A stretch of 64,000 bases of DNA from Acidiferrum sp963764675 (GTDB lineage Bacteria > Acidobacteriota > Terriglobia > Acidiferrales > UBA7541): assembly GCA_963764675.1 (NCBI GenBank), contig CAVXTQ010000007.1:1054001-1118000 (forward strand), read 5' to 3'. The notes under the pieces are model-generated. The model had not been told where the DNA came from, ran no database searches, and worked only from the letters and a program-made list of their open reading frames with translations. The position numbers and the translations under genes were made by a program. Positions 33,752 to 43,188 of the stretch are shown here, piece after piece (the first letter of the stretch is position 1; the number at the start of each line of letters is the position of its first letter).

Positions 33752-36037
33752 TTATTGAAGCTTCCCGCGAATCACGGTGATCGACCCAGCTGGGAGGGTG
33801 TATATGCCGTCGGGCGTGGCGGCGATCGTGATGTTCTTGTCCTCGGCCGGGGTGTTGCAATACTGCACAAGAGCGACAGATCCGACGAATGAATGACTGA
33901 CGCGCTTGGCATCGTCGATGACGAGGTGGATGGGGTGGGCCGCATTCAAATCGTGGTTAATCAGCATTAACGACCAGTTCCCGTCGGGACGTTCGACGGC
34001 GTATGAGGTAACCACGGTCCGCCCGGCAGCGTCCTTAAGATCGGCCGATGCGGGGAAAATCTTGTTTGCTCCCCGCCGTGCTGCAGCCATTCGAAGTTGA
34101 TCAGGTGTGCGGAAGAATACGGGAGTATATGCCGGCGTGCCATATGCCCCACCGCCATCAGGGCCGCCGTTGGCGCCGAGATTCCCGCGACCACCGGCAC
34201 CATTATTGATCGCCGGCCGATAGAACGCCGTGCCGCCCTGTTCAAAGAACGTGCCAAACGCGTCGCATTCCCAGATGGCGCGGCCGGTCACGCCCAGGTA
34301 GCCCTGGTCCGCTTCGCCCCGCTGTGATTCCACTCTCGGAAATGATCAGCGGCACATCCGTCGGGACGCCGTCCTCACGCCACATGTGCAGAACGTGCTT
34401 CATGATTCCCGGTTCCATGTAAAGAGTCGTCCCAGTCGTTCGGTGGACTGAATCCATTGATCATGAATGGGTAGTGTTCGAACGACATGAATGAGAGATC
34501 CCTGAGATGTCCGTGCGCCTTCAGATAATCGACGAATCGCCCATCCAGGAAGTGCGTCCCTGATCGTCCGCCCAGAGGGTGATGTCTTTATCGACGCCTT
34601 CGAAAATCGGACCGCCCAACCTGGCGCCGGGCGTTAGCTTGTGGATCGCGTCCGCCCATTGAGCAGTAGATGGCGCCGTAGTCTTCCGGCATCATGTGCT
34701 TGCCGTCGCACTCCTCCCCGATCTCAATTCCCACCACTGGATAACCACGCTTGTAAATGTAGGAAACCTCATTGGCGCAATCTTCGGGAGTGTCATAAAT
34801 CGCCGCACATGCAACCAGCGCCGGATGGCCCATGGTCAGTCCACTGGTAAAGAAATTGTCCATGCCGTTATATTGATCGTGGCCGCCGGTGATCAGATTG
34901 TCAGCTTGGTGCCAGGGGTCGATGGAAGAAGCGAAAAAGGATCCGGCCGTGTCCGCCGCCGAACCGGCGAACACTTCTCTGTTCACCAGCCGCCCTCCAG
35001 GCGTGGCGGCGCCCCGAGGTCCCGGCTCTACGCCGTTAGCCGGATAAACAACTGCATACCTTCCCGCGACTATCGATCGTACCGACGGACAGCGTCTGCA
35101 GGGCGTAGCCGACGCAGTTACGAATATCCTGCGCCCCATGCGTATCGCAGGTTCCGGAGGATTTCGACATCAAAACGCGGACGAAGCGGGCGGTGACCGG
35201 CACATCGGAAAGCTTGAGATGGACATCCCCGCCCGTGCCGTTAAGCACCGCGCCCGATGGGAAAGGCTTCCAGACGCCATTCGGGCCCATGTCCCAGTCC
35301 ATCGCGTTGTTGTCGCCGATCCAATACTGCACAACATAAACGACAGCATAGGGATTCACCCATTGAATATGGATAGCATTGACGGCGCGGGCAGTGCCCA
35401 TATCGATCACCACCCATTGCGGGTGCAGCGCATCGCTCTCGCCCGTGAAATGGCTGGTCAGGTAAGGATTGCTCTTCCAGTAGCTTTGAAAACCAGCCAC
35501 CAAAGGTGGATCGCCGCTGGTCATAAAGTCGCGATGGGGCAACGAATACGAATAGCCGTAGTGGATCGGTTCGCCCAGGTCGGCGCTACCGGCGTAATAG
35601 CCGCTCTTTGTCGCTGGATCGCTCCATGTGCCGTTTTCGTTCCAGTGCCATGCCGCAAGGCGCAACTCGCTGTTGTTGCGCATGGTGATGGAACCCCAGC
35701 CCAAGTTTTTGACTCCCTGAATCGTCTCAGGCTTGCTCAAGTTGTCCACCTGCGCCTTACTCAGATCATCCATCCACGCGCCGGTCGCAGTGTCGGGATA
35801 GATCGTATTCAGAACGTGCTCCGGCGTCACGTCAACGTGGACCGTGGCAACCGAATCGACCGCGCCCACCTTGGCGACCGAATCCGCCGGGAGCTCCTGC
35901 CGAGCCCGCCGTGGCTGGGCTGTTTGCGCATGGGCGCGCAAAGGAAACAGCATGGACGCAGCCACCAGCCAGAGCGTCGTAAGTGCGGTACACAGCCGAA
36001 TGTGGGACGAGACCCATCGATAAGATCCAACAATCAT
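33752..36037 (-). pseudogene. Secreted discoidin-domain glycoside hydrolase, broken by frameshifts
   Basis: Pieces of one ~750-residue protein follow each other in different frames. The first (36037-35060) has a signal peptide and an F5/8 type C-like domain (HPQWVVIDMGTARAVNAIHIQWVNPYAVVYVVQYW, VTARFVRVLMSKSSGTC). The next has VSYIYKRGYPVVGIEIGEECDGK, a likely acid/base Glu. A short piece has VPLIISESGITAG, a likely nucleophile Glu. The last (34333-33752) ends in a beta domain finishing PAGSITVIRGKLQ. The layout suggests a clan GH-A-like enzyme acting on polysaccharide. At least three shifts lie near 35080, 34630 and 34340. Confidence 0.75.
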
Positions 36038-36283
36038 GATGTCAAATTCCTCCAAACAAGCGCGCCTCGCCCTGAATATGCTTCCTACAAGAGCAGGTTT
36101 TTGCGCAAGCCTGAGTCGAGGCGCGAACAACAACGCGAAGGTGAAACCAAAGGTAGACGCAAGGCGACGATTCATTTGCTTCAATCCTCCGGAGCATCCG
36201 CATTCTAGCCCAGACATGCGACTTCGTCATAGTTAAATCGATTCAAACGCAAAACCGTTGCGCTATTATGTGCACTCGGAGCG

Positions 36284-36661
36284 ATGTCCAACCCATCTGT
36301 CATCTTCGGCTGCCCGGTGTGTAAGGCACAAATCACGCTGCCACTGACGCCTCTTCCTGCCGGGCAATCGGTTTGCCTAGACGACGGCGAGCCCGCCGTC
36401 CCTCGGGGTTTGTTCCTGGACGACAAAGATAACGACATAACTGGGTGGGAAAAGCGGGTGCTAGTGAATCTCGCTGATCTTGTCGGGACAAAACATCATA
36501 CGGATGCCCACCGGCTCAACGGATGTTGTGGGCACGATGGGCTCGACGGTCCGAATGTAACGTGCGAACAAGGTCATGAAGTGGCGACCGAGAAGTCAGA
36601 CTGCTGGATGCCCCACTGTGCTCTCTTGCTTCCGAACGTAAGCCGCAGTGCGGTTAGGTGA
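36284..36661 (+). CDS. Cys/His-rich small protein of unknown function
   Basis: A 125-residue protein with GCPVCKAQITLPLTPLPAGQSVC at the start and LNGCCGHDGLDGPNVTCEQGHEVATEKSDCWMPH later. Six or more cysteines plus histidines could form zinc sites. I believe similar short proteins occur in scattered bacteria, but no function is known. It diverges from the broken hydrolase and precedes a palindrome remnant. Confidence 0.65.
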   Translation: MSNPSVIFGCPVCKAQITLPLTPLPAGQSVCLDDGEPAVPRGLFLDDKDNDITGWEKRVLVNLADLVGTKHHTDAHRLNGCCGHDGLDGPNVTCEQGHEVATEKSDCWMPHCALLLPNVSRSAVR

Positions 36662-36722
36662 ACTATCACTGCTGTCCAAACGCAGCCAAGGGTGGGGGGA
36701 ACCGGATACCCGTACCAGGACT

Positions 36723-36751
36723 CCACTTTTCCGAGTACCGCGTTAATCAGG
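36723..36751. repeat. Island palindrome P2, right arm only
   Basis: CCACTT at 36723 and CCGCGTTAATCAGG ending at 36751 match the right arm of the palindrome at 39503-39531. The left arm is not recognisable. It lies between the Cys-rich gene and the membrane protein gene. Confidence 0.5.
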
Positions 36752-36882
36752 ACCTGCGCCGTCAATTGATGGCGCATGCCGAAGTCCTACTGTCGATGTC
36801 GGCCAAGATGTTCTGACCTTGGAGAACTCGACGCGTTCATTAGATTTCCGTTAAACTGAATTGTCACCCGGAGCCAACGCCG

Positions 36883-37665
36883 ATGCGCATCGCGAGCATA
36901 GGTCACGCTGTCTTCGCGGTCACGATGATCGGACTCGGCGCCGTGGGTCTGCTCTATCCTGATTTTGTGCCAATGTGGAGTCCTGTTCCCGCCCGTGTCC
37001 CCGCGCATGAACTATTCGTCTACCTAGGGCCCCTCATCTCCATAGCAGCCGGCATAGGTCTGCTTGTTCCACGCATGGCGGCCATCGCGTCGCGCTTGCT
37101 ATTGGCTGCTCTCTTACTTTGGTTGCTACTATTCCGGTTACCAAACTTTTTCCTTGTAGGCGCTTTCGAGGCTTGCTGGTCCGTGGTTCCGCTCATGGTC
37201 ATGATTTCCGGCGCTTGGGTACTGTATGTGTGGTTTGCCTCTGCCTGGGACCATCAACACCTCAGCTTTATCAGCGGCAATAACGGGTTGCGCATCGCGC
37301 GTGTCCTTTTCGGCCTCTCCCTAATCTTCTTTGGCGCGGCTCATTTCATCGACGTAGAAGACACGGTTTCGCTCATCCCCCGTTGGCTGCCAGTTCACCT
37401 ATTCTGGGCATATTTCACGGGCTGTGCCTTCATCGCAGCAGGCCTCGCGACGCTCGTCGGGTTCAGGGCAAGGCTGGCAGTCGTGCTGTCGACCATTCAA
37501 ATCGGATTGTTTCTGTTCTTGGTGTGGATACCCATCGTGGCTACAGGCTCCAAAATCCCGTTCCAGTGGAGTGAGACCATCCTTAATGCCGCGCTCTTGG
37601 CGGGCGCCTGGATGGTTTCTGATTCTTACGGCAGCATCCCGGGGGCTGCTCTCAACCAACCATAG
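36883..37665 (+). CDS. Multi-pass membrane protein, DoxX-like
   Basis: A 260-residue protein with about seven hydrophobic helices in two similar halves. Each half has a repeated pattern near its start (MIGLGAVGLLYPDFVPMWSPVPARVP and LSLIFFGAAHFIDVEDTVSLIPRWLP), like DoxX-type proteins. Cargo and activity are unknown. It lies between palindromes P2 and P3 in the island. Confidence 0.7.
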   Translation: MRIASIGHAVFAVTMIGLGAVGLLYPDFVPMWSPVPARVPAHELFVYLGPLISIAAGIGLLVPRMAAIASRLLLAALLLWLLLFRLPNFFLVGAFEACWSVVPLMVMISGAWVLYVWFASAWDHQHLSFISGNNGLRIARVLFGLSLIFFGAAHFIDVEDTVSLIPRWLPVHLFWAYFTGCAFIAAGLATLVGFRARLAVVLSTIQIGLFLFLVWIPIVATGSKIPFQWSETILNAALLAGAWMVSDSYGSIPGAALNQP

Positions 37666-37777
37666 TATTTGGCCGACGCAGGACGGCGGCGCTTGCGCGC
37701 AAAGCGAACGTCATTTGGCCGAACTGGAACGGTTTGCTCGTCACCACGAGCGACAGGCGAAGAAGATCCCGCCAACT

Positions 37778-38042
37778 CCTGATAAGTCGGGTGGTCTCAA
37801 TGGGTCGACGCAACACTCTGCTCGAACCCACCTTGCATTGAAAACAAAGGCCAAATCCGTTCGCTAGGTTAGATCAGCCGGAACGCTACCCTGGCTAGGT
37901 TTTGACCGAGTACAGCCAAACAGATCGGTTCTCCAGTGGAAGTAGCGTCGGATCAACTGATTAGATGGTGTTGCGTCGACCGTCTGAGCCGGCACGGGTT
38001 ACCGGACAATGAGGCCCTTCTCCGGTTTGCGCGTTAATCAAG
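37778..38042. repeat. Island palindrome P3, with a 205-bp element in its left arm
   Basis: CCTGATAAGTCGG (37778-37790) is followed by element R2 and then TTACCGGACAATGAGG, a short loop and TTTGCGCGTTAATCAAG ending at 38042. With R2 removed this is a copy of the 39461 palindrome. The stop codon of the gene at 38034-39254 lies in its outer end. Confidence 0.72.
37790..37994. mobile_element. IS30-ended non-autonomous element R2 (205 bp, inverted to R1)
   Basis: It begins GGTGGTCTCAATGGGTCGAC and ends with the inverse of TGCCGGCTCAGACGGTCGAC. It is the reverse complement of R1 with few differences and the same length. It has no coding capacity and would need a transposase from an IS30-type element. 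Confidence 0.85.
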
Positions 38043-39254
38043 CGTGTGGATCTGCGCGGGACGAAGCGTTATGCCCATAAAGTGTTTCGGAACGCCATTT
38101 TCAGCGGGGGTCTTTTCCAGAAACGCCCTAGCAGAAGTGTCGCGTTTCAGGTAGGCATCCAGAAACTTCAGAGTATAGAGCGCAACCCAGCCGTAACTCG
38201 TGTTGGCGTCATCCCGTCCGTAGTCGGCTACCTGATTTTCCGCAAAGCGCTGCGCACTCTCCCTGCGTTGGAACATGGAACTGAACTCCGGGTGTGCCAT
38301 GCCCAGCATATTCACGGTGAGGAGATCACCATGTATCCAAGCGTTGAGGACGTTTGGACCATCTTTGTCCGCGGCAGGAACTCCGTCGTTGTCCAGATCC
38401 TCAAGGCTCACATTTCGCGTAAAGCAAAGCAGCGGAATAGTCATTCGATCGGGATGAACGTCCCCGGCTTTTTTCACGAGGCCGGGGTAATAGCGCATAC
38501 TGCCGTCTAGCTCTATCAGGGCATCGATGCGGGAGTCTCTTGCTGAGGCAAATAGGCTTGAGATCCCTCCCCAGCTCCAGCTCACCACGGCAACCTTAGA
38601 TAAATCCACATCGGAAAGCGACTTGGCATAGGTAATGAGAAACGAGATGTCGCGAGCCTGTGCGTTGATTCCGTCCAGATCATCTGTCATATCGCGCGTC
38701 GCCGCGCCCATCGACGGACTAGAAAGCACGACGTAGCCATGACTGGCGAGATACTCGCAGAGATCCGCGTTCTCCCACGAAACGGAAGAATCGCTGGGAG
38801 CGTAGATAAGGACGGGAAAACGCCCATTTCCCGGCGTCGCATTCCGCACCGACCATAGCGGAATATCGAAAGATGTCTTCAGCAGCGAACGCCACCGATT
38901 CTTTTTCTCATCCGGCGCGTTGAAGTGGATCTCGGTGTCAGCCATTTGCACATAGTCACCAACCGTCATCGCTTCGGCTGCGCTTTGCACCGATGGATAC
39001 CAGAGCAGGGTTTGCAGGGGGCGGGCGTCATCGTCGGCGGAGGGTGTTGACGAACCCAGCGAGGCAGAACGGAAAGAACGCCAGCGGTCATATTGGTGGA
39101 CGACCTTTAGACCCACCGGGTACGGTCCTGGCCTGTGGGGGAACTTAAACTCGGCCGTTCGTGGCGTTGCCAATGCTGAGCAAAAGCACACGCACAATGC
39201 GAAAAAAGCAGCTAGGATTCCTGGCTTCACTCTAGCGTTTCCTCGTCGTTCCAT
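38034..39254 (-). CDS. Secreted alpha/beta hydrolase (dienelactone hydrolase-like)
   Basis: A 406-residue protein with a signal peptide (GILAAFFALCVCFCSALA). The nucleophile is probably in VAVVSWSWGGISSLFASARDS (residues ~220-240), an SxSxG variant. HGYVVLSSPSMGAATRD contains the strand and oxyanion region, and a late histidine is in LGMAHPEFSSMF. It could be an esterase or peptidase-like hydrolase; the substrate is unknown. Its stop lies in palindrome P3. Confidence 0.75.
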   Translation of the reverse strand: MERRGNARVKPGILAAFFALCVCFCSALATPRTAEFKFPHRPGPYPVGLKVVHQYDRWRSFRSASLGSSTPSADDDARPLQTLLWYPSVQSAAEAMTVGDYVQMADTEIHFNAPDEKKNRWRSLLKTSFDIPLWSVRNATPGNGRFPVLIYAPSDSSVSWENADLCEYLASHGYVVLSSPSMGAATRDMTDDLDGINAQARDISFLITYAKSLSDVDLSKVAVVSWSWGGISSLFASARDSRIDALIELDGSMRYYPGLVKKAGDVHPDRMTIPLLCFTRNVSLEDLDNDGVPAADKDGPNVLNAWIHGDLLTVNMLGMAHPEFSSMFQRRESAQRFAENQVADYGRDDANTSYGWVALYTLKFLDAYLKRDTSARAFLEKTPAENGVPKHFMGITLRPAQIHTLD

Positions 39255-39460
39255 GATATTGCACTACTTCCAAGCTTCGATGCCAAGGCTCCACTGCAAG
39301 GTGCTCGCACGTACAGCGTCACTCAAGCCCTCGCTTTGGCGTTCTGTACGCTGCTTCCCTTAAAGGGTTCACCTGCGCTAAGTTTTAAGGCGAAGCACTC
39401 GGCCCGTCGGAATATTCGACCAGCGAGCTAAAAAATTCTGTGACGGCCCAACGAAACGAT

Positions 39461-39531
39461 CCTGGTAAGTCGGGCGACCGGACAAGTGGTTTTGGGCGGA
39501 ATCCACTTGGACGGTTAGCGCGTTTATCAGG
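39461..39531. repeat. Island palindrome P4, intact (71 bp)
   Basis: The left arm (39461-39489) starts CCTGGTAAGTCGGGCGACCG and ends GACAAGTGG. The loop is 13 bp. The right arm (39503-39531) starts CCACTTGGACGG and ends TTTATCAGG. The arms pair over most of 29 bp with several mismatches. This is the only copy without an insertion and serves as the reference for the family. Confidence 0.82.
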
Positions 39532-39578
39532 ACTTGCCCGTCGGGCTATACTCACCCTCGGTCCTGAGACAAACCCAA

Positions 39579-39902
39579 ATGAGATTCAAAGTCGTTGCGG
39601 ATTCGAATCGGCCCATCCTTCGGCTGATAACAGCAGTGCTCAGTGGATTCTGCTCTTTTACCGTCGCCGAAATCATTTGGGGCTTGCTGACTCCGGGAGA
39701 CTATTTTGCGAACGGCAACCCGCTTCTGATTCCTACAGTAATAGTGGTAGTCACTGTTGGAATCTATTTGGGATTCCGAGCAACCGGACGAGGAAGAATG
39801 TGGATATTTGCGCTTAGCGTTGCGTGCATGTGTTACTGGGCTTTCGTTCCGTTCGGTTGGTGGGCCAAGGCACCTCCTGGTGCACACCGGGGACCAAGGT
39901 GA
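39579..39902 (+). CDS. Small three-helix membrane protein
   Basis: A 107-residue protein with helices at about residues 15-35, 48-65 and 72-92 (LRLITAVLSGFCSFTVAEIIWGLL; LLIPTVIVVVTVGIYLGF; MWIFALSVACMCYWAFVPFGWW). The tail is basic. No family was recognised. It sits between palindromes P4 and P5. Confidence 0.55.
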   Translation: MRFKVVADSNRPILRLITAVLSGFCSFTVAEIIWGLLTPGDYFANGNPLLIPTVIVVVTVGIYLGFRATGRGRMWIFALSVACMCYWAFVPFGWWAKAPPGAHRGPR

Positions 39903-39926
39903 ACATGGCCAACTCCCGATTAGTCG

Positions 39927-41158
39927 GGTGGTCTCAACCGGTCGATGCAACACCATCTGATATAAGTCTGCTCTCTAAAGGTGGTGTTATATGAGGCCAG
40001 GGAAACGGTTTGGACTTTCTGCGATCGAGAAGAACGAAATCTGGCGTCGTTGGAAGGCCGGGCAGACGCTGCATGAGATCGGGCGCGCTTTTGACAAGCC
40101 ACCTAGTTCCATTCGCTGTTTGTTGTTGCCTCGTGGAGGGATTCCTCCCAAAGCGCGCCGACGCTCCCGGCTAGCCCTCACACGGGCCGAGCGCGAGGAC
40201 ATCTCGCGCGGGATTGCTTCCGGCTCGTCGATTCGCGAGATAGCTAGACACCTGGATCGAGCGGCTTCGACGGTGGGCCGGGAGGTCACACGCCATGGTG
40301 GCCGTCCCGCCTATCGGGCGCATGAGGCGGATGACCACGCCTGGGAGTCGGCTTTGCGGCCCAAGAAGTGCCTTCTGGCCCTGCACCCGCGGTTGCGAGA
40401 GGTGGTTACGAGTAAACTGATCTTGGACTGGTCGCCCAAGCAGATTTCCGGATGGCTGAAGACGGAGTATCCCAAGGGCGAGGGGATGCGCGTGTCCCAC
40501 GAGACCATTTACCGTAGCCTGTTCATCCAAGCGCGCGGAGTGCTGAAAAAAGAGCTGATGGACCACCTGCGAACCAAGCGGCGCATGCGTCGCTCGCAGC
40601 ACTCTGGTATCTTCAAGGACTCGCGCGGTCAAATCCCAGATGCCATCTCGATCCGGGAAAGACCCGCTGAAGTTGCGGACCGCGCGGTCCCTGGTCATTG
40701 GGAGGGCGATCTGCTAAGCGGCTCACGGAACAGTCACATCGTGACGTTAGTGGAGCGTCATTCACGCTTTGCCATGCTGATCAAGGTGCCCAGCAAAGAC
40801 ACCGCAGTGGTGGTGACGGCACTGAGTCGGCATATTCGTAAACTCCCTGCTACCCTGCGGCGCTCGCTGACGTGGGATCGCGGACTGGAGATGGCGAGAC
40901 ACCAGGACTTTACGGTAGCTACGGATGTGCAGGTCTATTTCTGCGATCCGCAAAGTCCCTGGCAGCGCGGCACGAACGAAAACACCAACCTCCTTTTAAG
41001 GCAATACTTCCCGCGAGGAACCGACCTATCTGTCTACTCTCAAGCACAGCTCGACCGGGTCGCACTGCGCTTGAATCAACGCCCTAGACAGACTTTAGGT
41101 TTTCAGACTCCGGCGAGTAAACTTCATACAAGTGTTGCGTCGACCGTCTGAGCTGGCA
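39927..41158 (+). mobile_element. IS30-family insertion sequence (1232 bp)
   Basis: The imperfect terminal inverted repeats are GGTGGTCTCAACCGGTCGAT at left and, inverted, TGCCAGCTCAGACGGTCGAC at right. One transposase gene fills the element and its stop lies in the right repeat. Length and structure are those of IS30. It appears complete and may be the source of transposase for R1-R3. Confidence 0.9.
39991..41151 (+). CDS. IS30-family transposase
   Basis: A 386-residue DDE transposase. The N-terminal helix-turn-helix is GLSAIEKNEIWRRWKAGQTLHEIGRAF, with a second HTH region at SIREIARHLDRAASTVGREV. The catalytic triad lies in GHWEGDLLSG (first Asp), LTWDRGLEM (second Asp) and RGTNENTNLLLRQYFPRGTDLS (Glu). 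The reading frame is intact and ends in the right terminal repeat. It catalyses movement of its own element. Confidence 0.95.
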   Translation: MRPGKRFGLSAIEKNEIWRRWKAGQTLHEIGRAFDKPPSSIRCLLLPRGGIPPKARRRSRLALTRAEREDISRGIASGSSIREIARHLDRAASTVGREVTRHGGRPAYRAHEADDHAWESALRPKKCLLALHPRLREVVTSKLILDWSPKQISGWLKTEYPKGEGMRVSHETIYRSLFIQARGVLKKELMDHLRTKRRMRRSQHSGIFKDSRGQIPDAISIRERPAEVADRAVPGHWEGDLLSGSRNSHIVTLVERHSRFAMLIKVPSKDTAVVVTALSRHIRKLPATLRRSLTWDRGLEMARHQDFTVATDVQVYFCDPQSPWQRGTNENTNLLLRQYFPRGTDLSVYSQAQLDRVALRLNQRPRQTLGFQTPASKLHTSVASTV

Positions 41159-41162
41159 CGGG

Positions 41163-42986
41163 TTACCGGACAAGTGGAACGTCGGTAGAAACTGGGAGAT
41201 ACTTTGCGAGCGGAACCGAGAGCGAACCGATGTTGCCATTCGAAGGGTCGCGGAGAACGACGCAGAGTTGCGCGGCACCGGGGAGAATGCGGATGTGTTT
41301 CGTATTCTTGAGTCCGTCGTTTAAGGCTTGTTCATATACATTTTGGGGCAGAGTCAGCTCAAGCGATTCGTCTAGGACTTGGATAATCTCGCCGCGGCTG
41401 TTTAGCTGAAGAAAAACTGCCTGGAACGAGCCACTCCAAGCGCCATTGTTTTGTTCCAGGTGGATGTCGTGCAGATCGATGTGGAGATCGACATTTAGAG
41501 GTTGCTTGCCGGCGGCATCGGCTGGCTGAACGTGAACCCGCATGCCGATTCCGGCGGATTCGAGCTGACTGATAGCCGTTTGCGAAATGATCGCCTGCAC
41601 GGACTTGGGTGTCGTCTGCGCCGAATCCGGAAGCGCGAAGTAGCCTGTTCGGGCGCGCACTTCTGCACCCGGACTTTTCACTCTTACCTTGACGCTGTGA
41701 AAACTACCATCCCACTTCGCGCCGGCGGGGTAGAAGCCAAGCGTGTAGGTCACGCGAGAGTCATCGATGGCTCGGCGGATGGCGTCGGAGAGATTGTTCG
41801 AGCCGTAGAAGGCCTTGCCGCCCGTGCGTTCCGCCAAAACCTTCATAGTCTCGAGGTTTCCGGGAGCTATGCGGGTGGGAAGATGTTCATTGCCTTCGCC
41901 AGAAAACTCGGGAGTAGGTGGATCGGAATAGTCCCCGGCGGCGGTGACGCCGTTGCCCATCAGGCCGCGTGCGTCGACGGGATAAACGGCGATGTCAGCG
42001 TCGGTCAACGCCTGGGCAGCCCTCTCGATTTGGTCGGAAAAGCTGACGCCGGTGTCATTGGCCCAGTTGAGATCAAACTTTTCGTTTCCAAGATCAAACG
42101 GAAAGCTTCCGGACACCCAGACTAGATTTTTGCGGCCCTTCAAGGCGCCGATGTGATGCGCGATGGCTATCAGAGCGGCTACGGTAAGGCGTACCCGGTC
42201 CTTGGTCGATTCATTGGCAACCCGCTGATCAAAGGCCGATCTAAAGGCCGCGCGACTCGAGGCTTGGCCTGCCGGAACTCCTGCCGGAAGTGAAGGGTTG
42301 GGGCTGTTTGTACTGAGAAAATCCACGTCGGATTCCGCAAGGCCGCGGTTCGACTCTCCTTTGGAGCGCCCCAGAGCTGCACGAAGGCTTGACACGTCCG
42401 TGGTGAAATCGTTCAGCACGTAAAGATTGTTGCCAAGCCAGTAGAGTGCGACGCGGTCCTGCGGCCGAAGCTGCTCGAGGAACTTCAAAACCTGCTTTCG
42501 AGTGAGGGCTTGGTCTGCGAACTCCGTGTTCAGGGCGTCGAGCAGTATGACTGTAACGCTGGCCGGGACGCTGGCGTGCTCAGAGAGCCGGTTTGTGAAG
42601 GTGTCGAGCGGAAGTGGCGCGGGAGGCTGATCCCTGGGCAAATTCGTCTCGACGGAGAAGAGCTGAATCTCCTGGGGATGCCTATTGTCGAGCAAGACGA
42701 AATCGTCCTTGGTGAGTCCAGTGAGGGGATTGCCGTGCTTATTGTTGACGATGACGTTGACCTGCACGAGGCGTGCGGTCACGCGTAGGGGAGCAGGGAG
42801 ACCACCATTCTGCGCGGTTGTAGTTTTGGCTTTCGAAGATTCCTGCGGCGATACCGCTTGCGCGGAGGTAGAAGCAGATTGCCTAGCCGGCGCGGCTCGT
42901 GTGACTACCGAGGCGAGCGAAAGCAATAGCCCGGCGGAAGACAGGGTTGAACACAGAAATGTCGCGATCAAACAATGCCGAAGCAA
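41163..42986 (-). CDS. Secreted VWA-domain protein of the acidobacterial VWFA-related type
   Basis: A 607-residue protein with a signal peptide (LIATFLCSTLSSAGLLLSLASVV). It has LVQVNVIVNNKHGNPLTGLTKDDFVLLDN, typical of the family, and a von Willebrand A domain (VTVILLDALNTEFADQALTRKQVLKFLEQL to IAVYPVDARGLMG). A C-terminal beta domain follows. These proteins are abundant in Acidobacteria, function unknown. The last four codons and stop (PLVR, TAA) come from the palindrome arm beside the IS30 element, so the C-terminus may have been altered by that insertion. Confidence 0.9.
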   Translation of the reverse strand: MLRHCLIATFLCSTLSSAGLLLSLASVVTRAAPARQSASTSAQAVSPQESSKAKTTTAQNGGLPAPLRVTARLVQVNVIVNNKHGNPLTGLTKDDFVLLDNRHPQEIQLFSVETNLPRDQPPAPLPLDTFTNRLSEHASVPASVTVILLDALNTEFADQALTRKQVLKFLEQLRPQDRVALYWLGNNLYVLNDFTTDVSSLRAALGRSKGESNRGLAESDVDFLSTNSPNPSLPAGVPAGQASSRAAFRSAFDQRVANESTKDRVRLTVAALIAIAHHIGALKGRKNLVWVSGSFPFDLGNEKFDLNWANDTGVSFSDQIERAAQALTDADIAVYPVDARGLMGNGVTAAGDYSDPPTPEFSGEGNEHLPTRIAPGNLETMKVLAERTGGKAFYGSNNLSDAIRRAIDDSRVTYTLGFYPAGAKWDGSFHSVKVRVKSPGAEVRARTGYFALPDSAQTTPKSVQAIISQTAISQLESAGIGMRVHVQPADAAGKQPLNVDLHIDLHDIHLEQNNGAWSGSFQAVFLQLNSRGEIIQVLDESLELTLPQNVYEQALNDGLKNTKHIRILPGAAQLCVVLRDPSNGNIGSLSVPLAKYLPVSTDVPLVR

Positions 42987-43188
42987 GACGGCCTACCTTA
43001 TTCGCGCGAATCGTGATGAGCGTCCGTGTGCGACGCCTGACACGGGAAGATAGTATGCCTTGAGCTTCTTCTCAGAAAGGAGAAACGGGACCTACGATCC
43101 GGCGCGACCACAAGCGCGGGGCATTACTCATGGCGTTCTCTGCAAGCGTTACGAAACACCTAGTCGCCCTGACAGAAACGGGTCAACT
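42987..43188. other. Gap before palindrome P6, no gene seen
   Basis: With P6 and R3 this makes a 517-bp non-coding interval between the VWA and terminase genes. The minus-strand promoter of the VWA gene should lie near 43000-43060. No hairpin or other signal was recognised before P6. Confidence 0.4.

Larger units (their letters stand above)
39915..41177. repeat. Island palindrome P5, left arm split by the IS30 element
   Basis: CCCGATTAGTCGG before the IS and TTACCGGACAAGTGG after it (to 41177) together form one left arm of the palindrome. The right arm is absent; the sequence passes straight into the VWA gene. The IS lies at the same point of the arm as R2. Confidence 0.65.
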
